From an uncultured Owenweeksia sp. (lineage in GTDB: Bacteria > Bacteroidota > Bacteroidia > Flavobacteriales > Schleiferiaceae): a stretch of DNA of 64,000 nucleotides. This document shows, in pieces, positions 28,081-37,653 of the stretch (positions are counted from its first letter, which is position 1; each line of letters starts with the position of its first letter). The stretch spans positions 62,001-126,000 of the forward strand of contig CAKZRR010000021.1 of NCBI GenBank assembly GCA_937146805.1, read 5' to 3'. A program made the translations under genes and the position numbers. The notes beneath the pieces are model-generated. The model saw only the letters and a list, made by a program, of their open reading frames with translations. It had not been told where the DNA came from and did not search any database.

Positions 28081-29448
28081 ATGAAAAAATTTATCGCTTT
28101 AATTGCTATTTCTCTTTGTACCATTGGCTATGGTCAAAATGGTTTACACCTAGATGGGACCAACGATTTTGTAAACACCACCTTTACGGGAGTTAGTGGA
28201 AACTTAAGCCGAACGGTAGAAGCCTGGATAAAAACCACGGCCAATGCCAACCCAAGTTCAAGCGGTGTACAACAAATAATTACCGATTGGGGCGCCTCTA
28301 GCACCGGAGCTCGATTCACTTTTAATATTTTATGGGGCAACGCTTTGCGATTGGAAGTTGCTGGAAACGGGGTAAGCGGCAGCATTGCGGTAAACGATGG
28401 TCAGTGGCACCATGTAGCTGCCGTTTATGATGCCAGCGCCACTTTAAAAGTTTCGTTATATGTAGATGGTGTTTTGGACACCAATGCTAACCTCACTGTT
28501 GCTGTAAACACACTCTCCAGCGTTCCGCTACAAATTGGAAAAAGAGTAGATGGCGCTCGCCATTTTGAAGGCAGTATTGATGAAGTTCGTATTTGGGATT
28601 ATGCCCGTACCCCCGCTGAAATATTGGCCCAAAAAGACAATGAAATTTGTGGAACACCCACTGGGTTAGTGGCTTATTACAAGCTAAACCAAGGAGCCGC
28701 TAGCGGAATAAATACCGGTATTAATACCGCAATTGATTATTCAAGTAATAGCAATAACGGCACACTAAGTAACTTTGGATTAGCCGGTGCCTATTCCAAT
28801 TGGGTAGCAGGCGCAACTTTGGCTACGGGCGCAACAAAGGATAGTATTGCCGTGAACAGTTGTGGTGAGTACTTATCTCCGGCTGGGCATACATATAACA
28901 TAGGCGGAACCTACTTGGATACGCTAATGAACCAGGCAGGCTGTGACTCCCTTCTTACTATAAACCTAAGCGTTTACAGTGTAGACACTACCGTTCTTCA
29001 AGACTCCATTCAATTAACCGCCAATCAATTTGCTACCAGTTACCAATGGGTAGATTGCGATGCTAATTTTACCTTTATTACCGGAGCAACCCAACAAGGT
29101 TACAGTCCAACGCAAAGCGGTAATTATGCGGTAATTATTGATGTAAATGGTTGTATCGATACATCGGAATGTGTAACCTTTTCAGGGATCGATCTAAAAG
29201 ATCATCCATTGCAATCCTTAAAACTTTATCCAAATCCTACTACTGGAGTAGTACATTTTTCATTAAAGGAAAAGGTGAATATTAGAGCACTAAAAATAAA
29301 GAGCGCTACTGGGGTGTGCTTGTTTGAACAGAACCAAAACCTTGAAGACAATCCACTCCTTCATTTTGGATCATACGCCCCCGGTATTTACTTTTTAGAG
29401 ATATGGATTGACGACCGTGTATACACGCGCAAAATACTGGTCAACTAA
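28081..29448 (+). CDS. LamG/concanavalin-like domain protein with T9SS type A sorting domain
   Basis: A 455-aa secreted protein with signal peptide MKKFIALIAISLCTIGYGQ. A LamG-like jellyroll (about residues 22-185) shows RTVEAWIKTTANAN, GQWHHVAAVYDASA, VSLYVDGVLD and FEGSIDEVRIWDYART, typical of carbohydrate- or protein-binding modules. A short Cys-containing Ig/PKD-like segment follows (SYQWVDCDANFTFI.., QSGNYAVIIDVNGC). The type A sorting domain (LKLYPNPTTGVVHFSL ... APGIYFLEIW ... RKILVN) sends it through T9SS to the surface. Probably an adhesin or matrix-binding protein. Confidence 0.88.
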   Translation: MKKFIALIAISLCTIGYGQNGLHLDGTNDFVNTTFTGVSGNLSRTVEAWIKTTANANPSSSGVQQIITDWGASSTGARFTFNILWGNALRLEVAGNGVSGSIAVNDGQWHHVAAVYDASATLKVSLYVDGVLDTNANLTVAVNTLSSVPLQIGKRVDGARHFEGSIDEVRIWDYARTPAEILAQKDNEICGTPTGLVAYYKLNQGAASGINTGINTAIDYSSNSNNGTLSNFGLAGAYSNWVAGATLATGATKDSIAVNSCGEYLSPAGHTYNIGGTYLDTLMNQAGCDSLLTINLSVYSVDTTVLQDSIQLTANQFATSYQWVDCDANFTFITGATQQGYSPTQSGNYAVIIDVNGCIDTSECVTFSGIDLKDHPLQSLKLYPNPTTGVVHFSLKEKVNIRALKIKSATGVCLFEQNQNLEDNPLLHFGSYAPGIYFLEIWIDDRVYTRKILVN

Positions 29449-29453
29449 AACAG

Positions 29454-30257
29454 CTAGTAAAACTTAATGGGGGTTATGATGTTTTTGTAATCCACTAGGT
29501 CAATTTTGATGCTTCCCACCAATAAATCCGCTTCAAGGCGCATTGGGATTCTATTGGCATCATCCGTAACCCAGATGGTTAAACTTTCCTTATCGTCAAA
29601 CACTCTACCTGATTGAACTACTGGAATAAACTTTTGGCAACGTACTTTACCCCACTTGGTTTTAAGCATGGCCGTACCAATAAACTTGTATCCAAAGGCA
29701 AAATTATCATAATCCAAAAACATATCTACCGGAATCATCTTGCCTTTAGTCAAACTCCCTGTTGGGAGACACCTTGAATAATAAAAGGTGCTTAATAAAT
29801 CTTGCGAAAAAGGCTTCATCGGATATGTTTTAGTAGAACTCTTCAGAATATCCTTTACCTCATTGGATTCATGATCAAAAGTAAGGTGCCGGTTAATTTT
29901 ATACCCCCCTTCATTCACATCTCTAATAAACTCTACAGGCACCAACTTCTCAGTATCCATATAGGTTTGGTAAGTGTCTCGCGTTTTAAAAAACCACTCG
30001 GCCATACCCACCGATTTGCCTTTGCCAATCATGTGGTAAGTGCTTCTTCCATTTTTGGTGGTCGTTCCCTTTACCTCTAAAGTAGCCACTCCAGCATCAA
30101 TAATACCGTAATGAATTCTGAATTTAAGGTACTCTCCCACCTTAAATCCTGGGGAAGTAACCTTTCGGGTATCAGGTTGCATCGAATTGGTTTGCGCCAA
30201 TCCACCTTGTAAAAAACTAAAGAGTATGATTAAAAGACTAAAGCGTTTCATGTCCAT
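29454..30257 (-). CDS. DUF3108 domain-containing periplasmic protein
   Basis: A 267-aa secreted protein (signal MKRFSLLIILFSFLQGGLAQ, from Met3). The body matches DUF3108: GEYLKFRIHYGIIDAGVATLEV at the start, SQDLLSTFYYSRCLP and the closing LTIWVTDDANRIPMRLEADLLVGSIKIDL. Function is unknown; it is a beta-rich, possibly LolB-like lipid-binding fold. It converges on the LamG gene (5-nt gap). A 20-bp palindrome covers the bases directly before its start. Confidence 0.85.
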   Translation of the reverse strand: MDMKRFSLLIILFSFLQGGLAQTNSMQPDTRKVTSPGFKVGEYLKFRIHYGIIDAGVATLEVKGTTTKNGRSTYHMIGKGKSVGMAEWFFKTRDTYQTYMDTEKLVPVEFIRDVNEGGYKINRHLTFDHESNEVKDILKSSTKTYPMKPFSQDLLSTFYYSRCLPTGSLTKGKMIPVDMFLDYDNFAFGYKFIGTAMLKTKWGKVRCQKFIPVVQSGRVFDDKESLTIWVTDDANRIPMRLEADLLVGSIKIDLVDYKNIITPIKFY

Positions 30258-30277
30258 GTATTTTCGGTCGAAAATAC
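30258..30277. promoter_or_regulatory. palindrome directly upstream of the DUF3108 gene
   Basis: GTATTTTCG-GT-CGAAAATAC has perfect 9-bp arms with a 2-nt centre and abuts the start codon of the DUF3108 gene. It could be an operator or a hairpin in the leader. Confidence 0.4.
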
Positions 30278-30301
30278 AAATTGGATGCCAAGCTCTACAT
30301 T

Positions 30302-30562
30302 TTATTTTCCAAGACTACCTGAAATAGAACCACGAATTGCTCCATAAGCATCATCAATGGCACTGTCATAACCTGGAATTAAATCAATATTGAAATAGCG
30401 CTTAATTTCTAGCAACGCCAAAATGAGGATGCAAAACCAAGTAATCATTCCTGTTGTTTTAAAGATAATGTTGAAATTATCCCAAAAGATTATTTTCTTA
30501 TCGTTCACAAGATTTACGCTTGTCTTGGTTATTTCTTTTTCTGAGAGTAGAGTAGAGTACAT
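30302..30562 (-). CDS. small single-pass membrane protein, paralog A (86 aa)
   Basis: Family not recognised. A polar N-terminal half is followed by one membrane helix (residues about 38-52, GMITWFCILILALLEIK) and a conserved-looking tail RYFNIDLIPGYDSAIDDAYGAIRG. The neighbour at 30756 is clearly a paralog with the same tail pattern (EIKxYxxIDxIPGxxxxIDDxYxxxxG), which supports both as real genes under protein-level constraint. The tail should lie outside or inside the inner membrane; orientation is not clear. No toxin, holin or immunity motif is recognised. Confidence 0.65.
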   Translation of the reverse strand: MYSTLLSEKEITKTSVNLVNDKKIIFWDNFNIIFKTTGMITWFCILILALLEIKRYFNIDLIPGYDSAIDDAYGAIRGSISGSLGK

Positions 30563-30755
30563 AGATAGTTATTTTAGACCTACTATCAACCAAACAACAT
30601 TCCTAATTCTTATTTAATATTCTATTTTCAACAATTAAAACACATAAAGTACTAAAATACAGTGTGTTAACTATTTTTGAATTTAACAAAATCTGTAGTG
30701 CAAATCTTATTTGTAAATTCCCTAAATGAGAATTGGTACCATTATTAGATTAAGA

Positions 30756-31016
30756 TCAGCGGAAAATATTACTCATCCCTCCTTTGGCAGAGGCATAAAT
30801 ATCATCAATAGAAGTGTTTACTCCAGGTATTACATCAATATCGTAGTAATCCTTTATTTCGAACAGTGTGAAAATAAACACCACGGACCATACGCAGACC
30901 ATGACGAACTTAAATACTATTTTAAAGTTTTCTCTTCGCTTAAAGCGACTTTCGGAGAATGAACCAAACATATAGAGTAGAGAGTTTAGTAATTCAATTG
31001 TGCTATCTATTTCCAA
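30756..31016 (-). CDS. small single-pass membrane protein, paralog B (86 aa)
   Basis: Paralog of the 30302-30562 product: similar length, one membrane helix (VMVCVWSVVFIFTLFEIK) and tail DYYDIDVIPGVNTSIDDIYASAKG. The ORF starts at a TTG that lies inside a promoter core (TACATTTG, 31014-31021), so the start is uncertain: ATG 30971 would give 71 aa, although similarity to paralog A extends a little upstream of it. It lies 41 nt downstream of leuS on the same strand. Function unknown. Confidence 0.62.
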   Translation of the reverse strand: MEIDSTIELLNSLLYMFGSFSESRFKRRENFKIVFKFVMVCVWSVVFIFTLFEIKDYYDIDVIPGVNTSIDDIYASAKGGMSNIFR

Positions 31017-31021
31017 ATGTA
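31014..31021 (-). promoter_or_regulatory. promoter core TACATTTG (reverse) for small paralog B
   Basis: Exact TAnnTTTG on the minus strand just after leuS, overlapping the TTG used by the ORF track. Confidence 0.45.
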
Positions 31022-31057
31022 CGGAAATTTTAGCTGCGAATTAAACTCTAAATCACT

Positions 31058-33862
31058 CTACATCACAATGTTAACTATTTTTTTCGGTACCACAATTACC
31101 TTCTTGGGCTCTTTACCAGCTAAATACGTTTGTGTTTTTTCCATAGCCATTATTTCATCTGCTATAGTTTCTTTTGGTGTGGCGATATCAAAACTAGCTT
31201 TAAATCTAAACTTACCATTAAAAGCAACAGGGTAATCAAACGTACTCTCGGTAAGATGAGCCTCATTATGCATTGGGAAATCTACCTTAGAAACACCTCC
31301 TTGCTTACCTAAACCTAACCATAATTCTTCCGCCAAATGCGGGGCCATTGGTGAAATCAGCAAAGCCAAAGGTTCTAATATTTCTCGTTTGGCACACTTC
31401 AGGTCATTCAGTTGATTAACGCAAATCATAAAAGCACTTACCGTAGTATTAAATGAAAAATTAGCAACATCTTCATTTACCTTTTTAATAAGTGTATGCA
31501 GCGTTTTTAATTCTTCCTTGGTCGCTTTCTCATCCAACAAACTCCAAGTACCCTCTCTATGATACAAGCGCCAAAGCTTTTTTAGGAAATTATAAACGCC
31601 TGAGATACCCGCTGTATTCCATGGTTTAGCTTGCTCTAATGGGCCCAAAAACATTTCGTACATACGCAGCGTGTCTGCCCCGTATTGCTCAATTATTTCA
31701 TCGGGGTTTACCACGTTAAATTTTGATTTCGACATTTTCTCGACTTCTCTTGAAACCAAAAATTTATCGCCTTCCATTTCAAAGGTTGCATCGCTTAAAT
31801 CATCGCGCCAAGCTGTAAATCGCTCCGTATCTAACTCATTAGTAATAGGGTCCACCATAGAAACGTCCACCGCTACTTTGGTTGTTTTTTGAGAACCTGC
31901 TAAACCATTAGAAACAAACCTATTTCGTCCGTTTAAACGGTGTGCAAAGGCAGAATTACCTAGAATCATGCCTTGATTTATCAATTTTTTAAAGGGTTCT
32001 TTAAAGCCTATAAGACCCGTATCAAACATAAACTGATGCCAAAAACGAGAATACAATAAGTGACCCGTACCGTGCTCGCTTCCGCCAATATAAAGATCCA
32101 CCTGCCCCCAATACTCCTGATTACCAGATGACACAAGTTCCTTTTCGTTGTGCGCATCCATATAGCGGAGGTTATACCAACTACTCCCAGCCCAGCCGGG
32201 CATGGTGGTCGTTTCCAACGGAAATCCTTCCGTCCCTTCTACCACTCCTTTGGCAGGATCATAGGACCAATTAGTGCTTCTCGCCAAAGGCGGCTCACCA
32301 TCTTGCGTAGGCAAATAGGTATCTACCTCAGGTAAAACCAGCGGAAGGTGTTTACTTAATACCGGTTTTGGAATACCCTGCTCATAATAGATCGGGATAG
32401 GCTCACCCCAGTAGCGTTGGCGGCCAAAAATGGCATCACGCAAGCGGTAGTTAATTGTGCCTGTTCCCAATTCCTTTGCCTCTATTTCGGCCACGGCTTT
32501 TTCAATAGCCTTTTGAACAGGTAATCCGTTTAAAAAAACTGAATTGCTTATAATACCGTCTTTAGCTTCAAAGGCTGACTTGCTAATTACAGAGCCTTCC
32601 ACCACGGGCAAAATGGGTAAATCAAAGTTTTTGGCAAATGCATAATCACGACTATCATGTGCAGGAACCGCCATTACCGCGCCCGTTCCGTAACCAGCCA
32701 ATACATAGTCCCCAATCCAAATAGGAATTTCTTTGCCTGTAAAAGGGTGTATCGCATAAGAACCTGTAAACTGACCGGTAACGGACTTTACATCCGCCAT
32801 TCTATCACGCTCGCTTTTAGCGGCAGATTGTTTTTGATAATGTGCTACAGACTTTTCGTAATGTTTCGTGGTTAATTCTGCCACCAAGGGGTTTTCAGGA
32901 GCCAAAACCATAAAGCTAACTCCAAAAACGGTATCAGGTCTGGTGGTAAACACCTCTATATTTTTTTCGCTTTGCGCGATCGGAAAACGTAAACTCGCGC
33001 CCTTAGATTTCCCTATCCAATTACGCTGTAATTCCTTTAATGAGTCTGTCCAATCAATATCATTTAACCCTTGCAACAGGCGCTCGGCATAAGCCGTAAT
33101 TCGCATGCTCCATTGCATCATCTTCTTTTGAACTACTGGATGACCTCCCCTTTCACTTTTCCCTTCTTTTACCTCATCATTGGCCAAAACAGTACCCAAC
33201 TCAGGGCACCAGTTTACCGTAGACTCTGCTCTATAGGCCAATCTATAATTTTGAAGGTAAGCCTCTTTTTCAACTTCATTAAACTCCAACCACTGTGCTG
33301 CAGTAAAAACATCTACCTCTGCGCTATGTGCGAATACATTCTGATTCCCAGCCTTTTCAAATTGAGCAATTAAGCTACTAACGGGCTGTGCCTGTTGAGA
33401 TTCGGTATTATACCAGCTATCAAACAAAGCTAAAAACAAACGTTGAGTAAAGCCATAAAAATTGGGGTCAGAAGTACGTACTTCACGACTCCAATCAAAA
33501 GAGAAACCCATTTTATCCAGTTGTTCTCTGTATCGTGCAATATTTTCTTTGGTGGTAATGGCCGGGTGTTGGCCTGTTTGAATGGCGTATTGCTCAGCCG
33601 GAAGGCCAAACGAATCATAACCCATTGGGTGCAACACGTTAAAACCTTGGTGGCGCTTATAACGCGAAACAATATCGCAAGCAATATAACCTAGTGGATG
33701 GCCTACATGTAAACCCGCTCCCGAAGGGTATGGAAACATGTCTAATGCATAGAACTTGGGCTTACTAAAATCATCATCCGCCTTAAACGTTAGATTTGTT
33801 GCCCAATACTGCTGCCATTTTTTTTCTATCTCACTAAAATTATAATCCATAGCCCTAATCAA
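31058..33862 (-). CDS. leuS: leucine--tRNA ligase
   Basis: A 934-aa class I aminoacyl-tRNA synthetase that charges tRNA-Leu. It has the HIGH-type motif in PYPSGAGLHVGHPLGY, the editing (CP1) domain region TTRPDTVFGVSFMVLAPE and the KMSKS motif in EKMSKSKFNVVNPDEII, followed by the anticodon-binding domain. The tail ends EPKKVIVVPKKIVNIVM. The start MDYNFSEIEKKWQQYW (Met4 of the ORF, coordinate 33850 or so) is more typical of the family than the upstream MIRA. Long N-terminal and editing inserts are as in other Bacteroidota enzymes. Confidence 0.97.
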   Translation of the reverse strand: MIRAMDYNFSEIEKKWQQYWATNLTFKADDDFSKPKFYALDMFPYPSGAGLHVGHPLGYIACDIVSRYKRHQGFNVLHPMGYDSFGLPAEQYAIQTGQHPAITTKENIARYREQLDKMGFSFDWSREVRTSDPNFYGFTQRLFLALFDSWYNTESQQAQPVSSLIAQFEKAGNQNVFAHSAEVDVFTAAQWLEFNEVEKEAYLQNYRLAYRAESTVNWCPELGTVLANDEVKEGKSERGGHPVVQKKMMQWSMRITAYAERLLQGLNDIDWTDSLKELQRNWIGKSKGASLRFPIAQSEKNIEVFTTRPDTVFGVSFMVLAPENPLVAELTTKHYEKSVAHYQKQSAAKSERDRMADVKSVTGQFTGSYAIHPFTGKEIPIWIGDYVLAGYGTGAVMAVPAHDSRDYAFAKNFDLPILPVVEGSVISKSAFEAKDGIISNSVFLNGLPVQKAIEKAVAEIEAKELGTGTINYRLRDAIFGRQRYWGEPIPIYYEQGIPKPVLSKHLPLVLPEVDTYLPTQDGEPPLARSTNWSYDPAKGVVEGTEGFPLETTTMPGWAGSSWYNLRYMDAHNEKELVSSGNQEYWGQVDLYIGGSEHGTGHLLYSRFWHQFMFDTGLIGFKEPFKKLINQGMILGNSAFAHRLNGRNRFVSNGLAGSQKTTKVAVDVSMVDPITNELDTERFTAWRDDLSDATFEMEGDKFLVSREVEKMSKSKFNVVNPDEIIEQYGADTLRMYEMFLGPLEQAKPWNTAGISGVYNFLKKLWRLYHREGTWSLLDEKATKEELKTLHTLIKKVNEDVANFSFNTTVSAFMICVNQLNDLKCAKREILEPLALLISPMAPHLAEELWLGLGKQGGVSKVDFPMHNEAHLTESTFDYPVAFNGKFRFKASFDIATPKETIADEIMAMEKTQTYLAGKEPKKVIVVPKKIVNIVM

Positions 33863-33957
33863 TTAAGGCTGCGAATTTAGGTAAGTTGAGGCTACCGTTA
33901 AAGAATAATAACGGCTAAAAAATGAATGGTAATTTGCTAAAAAAAGAGGCTATTGAT

Positions 33958-34284
33958 TTAGGCAGATAGCGATAAATTACGTCCACACATTAGTTGAAAA
34001 TTTCTGTCGGGCGCAAAATCAGCTTCCATACCTGAAATTAAAAATTCGGTGGCGTAATTTTTTAGGCAAGATTTATAAAATCCTTCGTGATCTGTTTGTA
34101 CATACATCACTCCGTTAGGAACTTCTCTATCATGATTTACAGGCTGGTAAACAGCCAAAGTAAAGCCTTGATCTAGCAAATAAGAATAAATAGAAAAATG
34201 GGTGTGAACAATGGTGTATTTTGAAGCAACGGTTTGTTTGTTTTCAAGTTGAAGCTTGAGCCATTTGGTAGAGTTCATTTTCAT
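33958..34284 (-). CDS. hypothetical protein (108 aa)
   Basis: Not recognised. There is no signal peptide or membrane helix. The sequence is mixed alpha/beta with several His and Tyr residues (YTIVHTHFSIYSYLLDQGFTLAVYQPVNHDREV). It lies between leuS and a divergent histidine kinase gene, with no strong promoter match. The composition looks protein-like and no better ORF overlaps it, so I list it with moderate confidence. Confidence 0.5.
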   Translation of the reverse strand: MKMNSTKWLKLQLENKQTVASKYTIVHTHFSIYSYLLDQGFTLAVYQPVNHDREVPNGVMYVQTDHEGFYKSCLKNYATEFLISGMEADFAPDRNFQLMCGRNLSLSA

Positions 34285-34585
34285 AAAGCGGTGGTTAATG
34301 TTGAAGTGCTAAAACTGCCAAAAAACAAGAGGCTAAGGGCAGGTTATGGGGTTAAGAGGCTCCCATTTTTCGATGAACAGAAAGAAGTGAAAATATCACA
34401 CCAACCAACTGGAAACAAACTAATTACCCCTTATAGTTTAGCTTATATCATCAATACTTCATTTTCAGGCGAAAGCCACTAAAAACTGTTTAAAAAATGA
34501 TAGTTTTAAAAAAATAGCGGATTCCGAAAAGTAAAATCACGATACCACGTTTAATACCTATAGATAAATTTAGCTTTGTGCTTCC
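34285..34585. other. intergenic region before the propeller kinase gene
   Basis: About 300 bp. I see a short near-repeat (AAGAGGCT twice, near 34329 and 34357) and the TAGCTTTG promoter core at its right end. The plus-strand ORF at 34234 lacks support and is treated as chance. No RNA gene is seen. Confidence 0.4.
34571..34578 (+). promoter_or_regulatory. promoter core TAGCTTTG for the propeller kinase gene
   Basis: Exact TAnnTTTG 7 nt before the TTG start at 34586; a nearly leaderless transcript is implied. Confidence 0.58.
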
Positions 34586-37555
34586 TTGCAAAATTCCGTC
34601 AAACATATTCTCCTACTAATCCTTCTTGGATGCACTCAACTGCATGGGCAGGCCTATCGTTTTAACAATTATAGTTTAAGCGAAGGTGTAGCTCAATCGC
34701 AAGTATTTGCACTTTGTGAGGATAGCTTAGGCCAAATTTGGATGGGTACGCAAGGCGGAGGCATTAGCCTTTTTGATGGACACACTTTTACCACCTATAC
34801 GCAAAAAGAGGGCTTGAGCAGTAACTACATAAACTGCCTATTTACCGATAACAAACATAGGGTATGGATTGGAACCAAGAGCGGATTGTGCTATTTCGAA
34901 AATGACACCATTAAGGCCGTTGCGGATGTAGGGAGGAATATAAGTATCAACGGAATAAGCCAAGATAACCATGATTCTATTTGGGTGGCCAGCTCAAAAG
35001 GGCTTTTCAGTATTACAAACAGGCAGCTGGTTCCAAAATTCGCTTCCGTTTTTAAAGATGAAAAAAATCAAACAAGCTGTTTATTACAAGATAGCTTAGG
35101 CACATGGTGGGTGGGCACTCGCAACGGACTTTGCGCTGTAAATATTAATGGAGAAGCGCAATGGTTTAACACTCAAAACGGACTAAGCGGAAACATTATA
35201 GAAAGCCTTGCCTTGGATGCCAACGGAGCTCTTTGGGTGGGCACTTATGGAAATGGTTTATCTCGTATTAACCATAATAAAGCACGCTCTTTTAACAAGC
35301 CTACCAATTTGAGTGAAGCCTCGGTTTTGAGCATTTTTATAGACAAAAAACAAACCCTTTGGCTGGCTACCCAAAAAAAAGGAGTCGTTCAATTTAATAG
35401 TTTGGATAGCAGTCTTTCCATTTTAAATGAAAGTAATGGCTTAGCAAACAACCACGTAAGAAGCTCATTTAAAGATCGTTGGAGCAACTTTTGGATAGGC
35501 ACATCTGGCGGAGGCGTGAGTCAATACACCGGCCAACAATTTAACCGATACGGCAAAGGCAGCGGATTTAAGGGCGATTATATTTATACCGTTTCGGCAG
35601 ATGCAGATAGCAGTATTTGGATAGGAACCTCAGGTGGCGGCTTAGGCCATCTTAGCGAAAATAGCTACCAACATTATGGAGTAGATTCGGGTTTTGTAGA
35701 TGAAAAAGTACGTGCCATCTTCCGCGACAGCGAAGGTTTACTTTGGGTGGGCACCGAAGGCAAAGGGTTGGCTATTTTTAATGGCGATACCTTTAATATG
35801 CTAACTACCCAACAAGGGTTGGCTGGCAATTGGATTAGAAGTATTACCCAGGATAGAAGAGACAATATTTGGGTAGCCAGCACGGGCGGTGGAATTACTA
35901 AAATAAATAAGGGCGATTCACTTGAAGACTTTACTTTTCAGAAATTTACCCTTCGTAATGGGCTGCCGAGCAACCGTGTGGTGCAACTGCATACCGATAG
36001 CCTTAACCGTGTATGGTTTGCTACTCAAACTCATGGACTGGGCTGCCTTTGGGGCGATAGTTTATTTGGCCAATGGTCCCAAAAAGAAGGCTTACTGAGT
36101 AATGATGTCCGCTCTTTGGCGGAAGATAAGCAGGGTAATTTATGGTTGGGAACTAATAACGGCCTACAAAAACTAGCCATATACAAGGTCCGTCCCAAGC
36201 TCGAAAATCCAGAGTTACCGGAGTTACCCTCTACCAATATCTATCAATTACTAATTGCCAATCAGCAAATATGGTTGGGTACCGAAAAAGGTTTAACTCG
36301 ACTACACTTTAACCAAAATCAAGAAATTGTAGAGCAGGTACATTTTGGCAATGACGAGGGTTTTTCGGGTGTAGAAACCAACCTCAACGCCAGCTGTATT
36401 GATAGAGAAAATAAACTTTGGTTTGGCACTATAAACGGTCTGTATCGCTACATAGGTTTACGGCAAAAAAACACCATTGCCCCTCCCCTTCATTTTAAAA
36501 GTATTGAAGTAAACCACAGTCCGCTTAAACCAAGCAAAGGCAACGTTAGCTTTGATTATCAACAAAATAACATCAGTTTTCAGTTTCTAGGGATTAACCA
36601 AACCATCCCTACCAAGGTGAAATACCGCTGGCGGCTAGTGGGTTTGCAGCCCAATTGGACGCCTCCAAGTGCTCAAAATGCCATTAACTATTCCAACCTC
36701 TCGCCTGGCAAATATCAATTTGAAGTACTGGCGGCTAATGAAAATAACATTTGGACCAAAAAACCGCTACGCTTTGAATTTGAAATAACCGCCCCTTTTT
36801 GGCAAAAAACAGGCTTTAAAATAGCGGCTGCCTTGCTCCTTATTTTGGTGTTGATTGGTTTTATTCTCTTCCGCTTTAAGCGGATAAAACAAAAGGCGAA
36901 GGCCAAACAAAAACAATTAAAACTAGAACGTGATTTATTGGCTTTAGAGCAGAAAGCTTTGCAGCTGCAAATGAATCCTCATTTCATTTTTCATACGCTC
37001 AACAATATTCAAAACCTTATTAGCAAACAAGATGAAGCTACGGCTCGTAAATATCTTAGCAAATTCTCAAAGCTTATGCGGCAAATTTTAGAGAACTCCA
37101 GAAGCAGCAGCATTTCACTAAGCACCGAAATTGAAACCCTAAACAATTACCTAGCGCTGGAGCAATTTTGTGTCGATTTCAATTTCGAATTTAGCATTGA
37201 GGTAGACCAATCCCTAGAAGTTGATTTCATTGAAATTCCTCCAATGTTGTTACAACCTTTTGTAGAAAATGCCATCATGCATGGTGTTTCGGGGAAAGAC
37301 AAAAATGGCAAAATCAACATTCATTTCTCTGAGCAAAAGCAACAATTGCATTGCACTATTGTGGATAATGGTATCGGCCGAAAGGCAGCTGCCAAAAAAG
37401 TAGCCCCAGGTCACCAAAGCACTGCGCTTAAAGTAACGGCTGAGCGCATAAAAAAGAGGAATAAAACAACCGAGTATATTAAAACCACCGATTTGTTTGA
37501 TACCGATGGAAGCCCTGCTGGTACGCAAGTAGTTATTTTACTTGATTTGGATTAA
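34586..37555 (+). CDS. two-component regulator propeller / LytS-type sensor histidine kinase
   Basis: A 989-aa membrane sensor. A signal peptide (ILLLILLGCTQLHGQ) precedes about a dozen Reg_prop blades (e.g. DSLGQIWMGTQGGGISLFDG), forming two beta-propellers to about residue 640. A Y_Y_Y domain follows (VKYRWRLVGLQPNW .. LSPGKYQFEVLAANEN), then one membrane helix (about 742-762), a Lys/Gln-rich coiled coil and a LytS-type kinase domain with phospho-His in LQMNPHFIFHTLNNIQ (about residue 798) and an N box in QPFVENAIMHG. The usual NPHFxFN reads NPHFIFH here. TTG start. Its likely partner is the LytTR regulator at 38761, with a TPR protein between them. Confidence 0.92.
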   Translation: MQNSVKHILLLILLGCTQLHGQAYRFNNYSLSEGVAQSQVFALCEDSLGQIWMGTQGGGISLFDGHTFTTYTQKEGLSSNYINCLFTDNKHRVWIGTKSGLCYFENDTIKAVADVGRNISINGISQDNHDSIWVASSKGLFSITNRQLVPKFASVFKDEKNQTSCLLQDSLGTWWVGTRNGLCAVNINGEAQWFNTQNGLSGNIIESLALDANGALWVGTYGNGLSRINHNKARSFNKPTNLSEASVLSIFIDKKQTLWLATQKKGVVQFNSLDSSLSILNESNGLANNHVRSSFKDRWSNFWIGTSGGGVSQYTGQQFNRYGKGSGFKGDYIYTVSADADSSIWIGTSGGGLGHLSENSYQHYGVDSGFVDEKVRAIFRDSEGLLWVGTEGKGLAIFNGDTFNMLTTQQGLAGNWIRSITQDRRDNIWVASTGGGITKINKGDSLEDFTFQKFTLRNGLPSNRVVQLHTDSLNRVWFATQTHGLGCLWGDSLFGQWSQKEGLLSNDVRSLAEDKQGNLWLGTNNGLQKLAIYKVRPKLENPELPELPSTNIYQLLIANQQIWLGTEKGLTRLHFNQNQEIVEQVHFGNDEGFSGVETNLNASCIDRENKLWFGTINGLYRYIGLRQKNTIAPPLHFKSIEVNHSPLKPSKGNVSFDYQQNNISFQFLGINQTIPTKVKYRWRLVGLQPNWTPPSAQNAINYSNLSPGKYQFEVLAANENNIWTKKPLRFEFEITAPFWQKTGFKIAAALLLILVLIGFILFRFKRIKQKAKAKQKQLKLERDLLALEQKALQLQMNPHFIFHTLNNIQNLISKQDEATARKYLSKFSKLMRQILENSRSSSISLSTEIETLNNYLALEQFCVDFNFEFSIEVDQSLEVDFIEIPPMLLQPFVENAIMHGVSGKDKNGKINIHFSEQKQQLHCTIVDNGIGRKAAAKKVAPGHQSTALKVTAERIKKRNKTTEYIKTTDLFDTDGSPAGTQVVILLDLD

Positions 37556-37653
37556 GATTGCTCTCTCACTTATACGGGATAAACTAAAAACCAGGCTCCA
37601 CCTCTCGCTGTCTTTCAAATTTCCCTTACATTTAGCAGACTCAAAACCAAACC

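Noticed and set aside
34234-34482. 82-aa plus-strand ORF upstream of the propeller kinase
   Set aside because: Overlaps the 108-aa reverse gene, has no promoter core and no recognisable motif.
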